Shown piece after piece: positions 63,458 through 64,000 of a DNA stretch of 64,000 nucleotides. This DNA is from Deltaproteobacteria bacterium HGW-Deltaproteobacteria-12 (GTDB lineage: Bacteria > Desulfobacterota > Syntrophia > Syntrophales > Smithellaceae). Position 1 is the stretch's first letter, and every line of letters starts with the position of its first letter. Where the stretch lies: positions 62,001 to 126,000 of the forward strand of contig PHBK01000004.1 of assembly GCA_002840565.1 (NCBI GenBank), given 5' to 3'. The notes under the pieces were generated by a model. It had not been told where the DNA came from and did not search any database. It saw nothing but the letters and a program-made list of their open reading frames with translations. The position numbers were made by a program, and so were the translations under genes.

Positions 63458-64000
63458 ATGACAAGACCATTAAGAATACAATATCCGGACGCCTGGTATC
63501 ATGTGATGAACCGTGGCCGCCATCAAGAGGCGCTGTATTGTGATAACAAGGACTATACAGTGTTTATTGATTTGTTGCAGGAGGCAGGTGCGATATGGAA
63601 GATTAAGATAGCAGCCTATTGTTTAATGACCAATCACTATCATTTATTAATGCAGACACCGCAGGCGAATTTGGATCGTTGCATGCGTCATATTAACGGA
63701 ATCTATACGCAACGTTTCAATCGGAGATACAAGACGGATGGTCAGTTATTCCGGGGTAGATATAAGGCGATTCTTGTAGATGCTGAAAATTATTTATTGG
63801 AACTTGTGCGCTATATTCATCGGAATCCTGTTGGAGCCGGAATTGTCAGGCGACCGGAAGAATACCGCTGGAGCAGTCATCAAGGATATCTGTCTGAGTC
63901 AGACAATTGGCAATGGTTATATAAGGAATTTATTTTGGGGATGCTTGATGAAAAAAAGGCTGGTCAGAGAAAAGCGTTTCTTGATTTTATTGGGCAGAGT
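63458..64000 (+). CDS. REP-associated tyrosine transposase (Y1/HUH), 3' end beyond window
   Basis: An open frame of 181 codons from ATG at 63458 to the window edge, absent from the ORF track because no stop is reached. It begins with RIQYPDAWYHVMNRG, has the HUH-type metal motif NHYHLLMQTP near residue 64 and the catalytic tyrosine helix LVRYIHRNPVGAGIV, followed by YRWSSHQGYL. These are the marks of RAYT/TnpA-REP proteins, which nick and move single-stranded REP hairpins. Lack of a strong ribosome site makes the exact start less sure. Confidence 0.85.
   Translation, partial: MTRPLRIQYPDAWYHVMNRGRHQEALYCDNKDYTVFIDLLQEAGAIWKIKIAAYCLMTNHYHLLMQTPQANLDRCMRHINGIYTQRFNRRYKTDGQLFRGRYKAILVDAENYLLELVRYIHRNPVGAGIVRRPEEYRWSSHQGYLSESDNWQWLYKEFILGMLDEKKAGQRKAFLDFIGQS

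Noticed and set aside
1-64000. CRISPR arrays, tRNA and rRNA genes
   Set aside because: No regularly spaced repeats, no rRNA-like blocks and no convincing tRNA cloverleaf were seen in the intergenic gaps by eye; a covariance-model scan would be needed to exclude an odd tRNA.

Overview
The window looks like a chromosomal segment of a deltaproteobacterium (Desulfobacterota), most probably an anaerobe of the Syntrophales/Syntrophobacterales type. This is an inference from gene content: a complete dcw (division and cell wall) cluster ending in ftsZ followed by a TIGR03960-type radical SAM gene, the order rplM-rpsI-argC, a complete tol-pal locus (so a diderm cell), SelB (so a selenocysteine-using cell), meso-diaminopimelate-type MurE, and many amino-acid and acyl-CoA genes. 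Base composition is moderate and fairly even. I see no rRNA, tRNA or CRISPR array.

Layout. 1-4.3 kb: a branched-chain-amino-acid-type ABC importer (binding protein cut by the window edge, LivH, LivM; no ATPase genes in view) followed by alanine dehydrogenase. 4.5-8.9 kb: an OFA-type MFS carrier, then a small catabolic-looking module of a flavodoxin-fold quinone reductase, an Asp/Glu/hydantoin-racemase-fold enzyme lacking one catalytic cysteine, an IclR regulator and a two-domain EthD-like protein. 9.1-15.2 kb: single genes and pairs (PQ-loop membrane protein + PhzF, HU, nitroreductase, a lone ATPase, P1 peptidase + metallo-beta-lactamase hydrolase, DUF3467, hotdog thioesterase). 15.6-20.6 kb: tolQ-tolR-tolA-tolB-pal-cpoB, closed by a strong terminator. 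20.7-25.2 kb, minus strand: a carboxymuconolactone-decarboxylase-family protein, a biotin carboxylase fused to its biotin carrier, and an ABC-F protein. 25.5-35.3 kb: rplM-rpsI-argC, cysS, a C-terminal processing protease, a YibQ-type deacetylase, a TPR lipoprotein coupled to a LolB-like lipoprotein, and a PBP7-type peptidase. 35.4-38.3 kb, minus strand: selB-yhaM.

38.4-58.9 kb: ruvX-mltG, then the dcw operon mraZ-rsmH-ftsL-ftsI-murE-murF-mraY-murD-ftsW-murG-murC-murB-ftsQ-ftsA-ftsZ and the radical SAM gene, nearly all touching or overlapping. A sigma70-like promoter and three GTGG repeats at exact 10-bp spacing precede mraZ and suggest autoregulation by MraZ. The cluster makes lipid II precursors from UDP-MurNAc (MurB-F, MraY, MurG) and builds the septal machinery (FtsL/I/W/Q/A/Z).

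58.9-62.4 kb, minus strand: an RlmL-like methyltransferase and a DUF3141 alpha/beta hydrolase with a PhaC-like cysteine nucleophile box. 62.4-64 kb is the only clearly mobile part: a long REP-like hairpin, a mazEF toxin-antitoxin pair with a consensus promoter and operator-like palindrome, the remnant of a transposase tail, and a REP-associated (Y1/HUH) transposase running off the window. I found no convincing entirely new system. The most unusual items are a 28-bp perfect palindrome in murF next to a 23-bp identity with murE, the structured element after argC, the cysteine-deficient racemase-fold protein, the DUF3141 hydrolase and the REP/RAYT edge.
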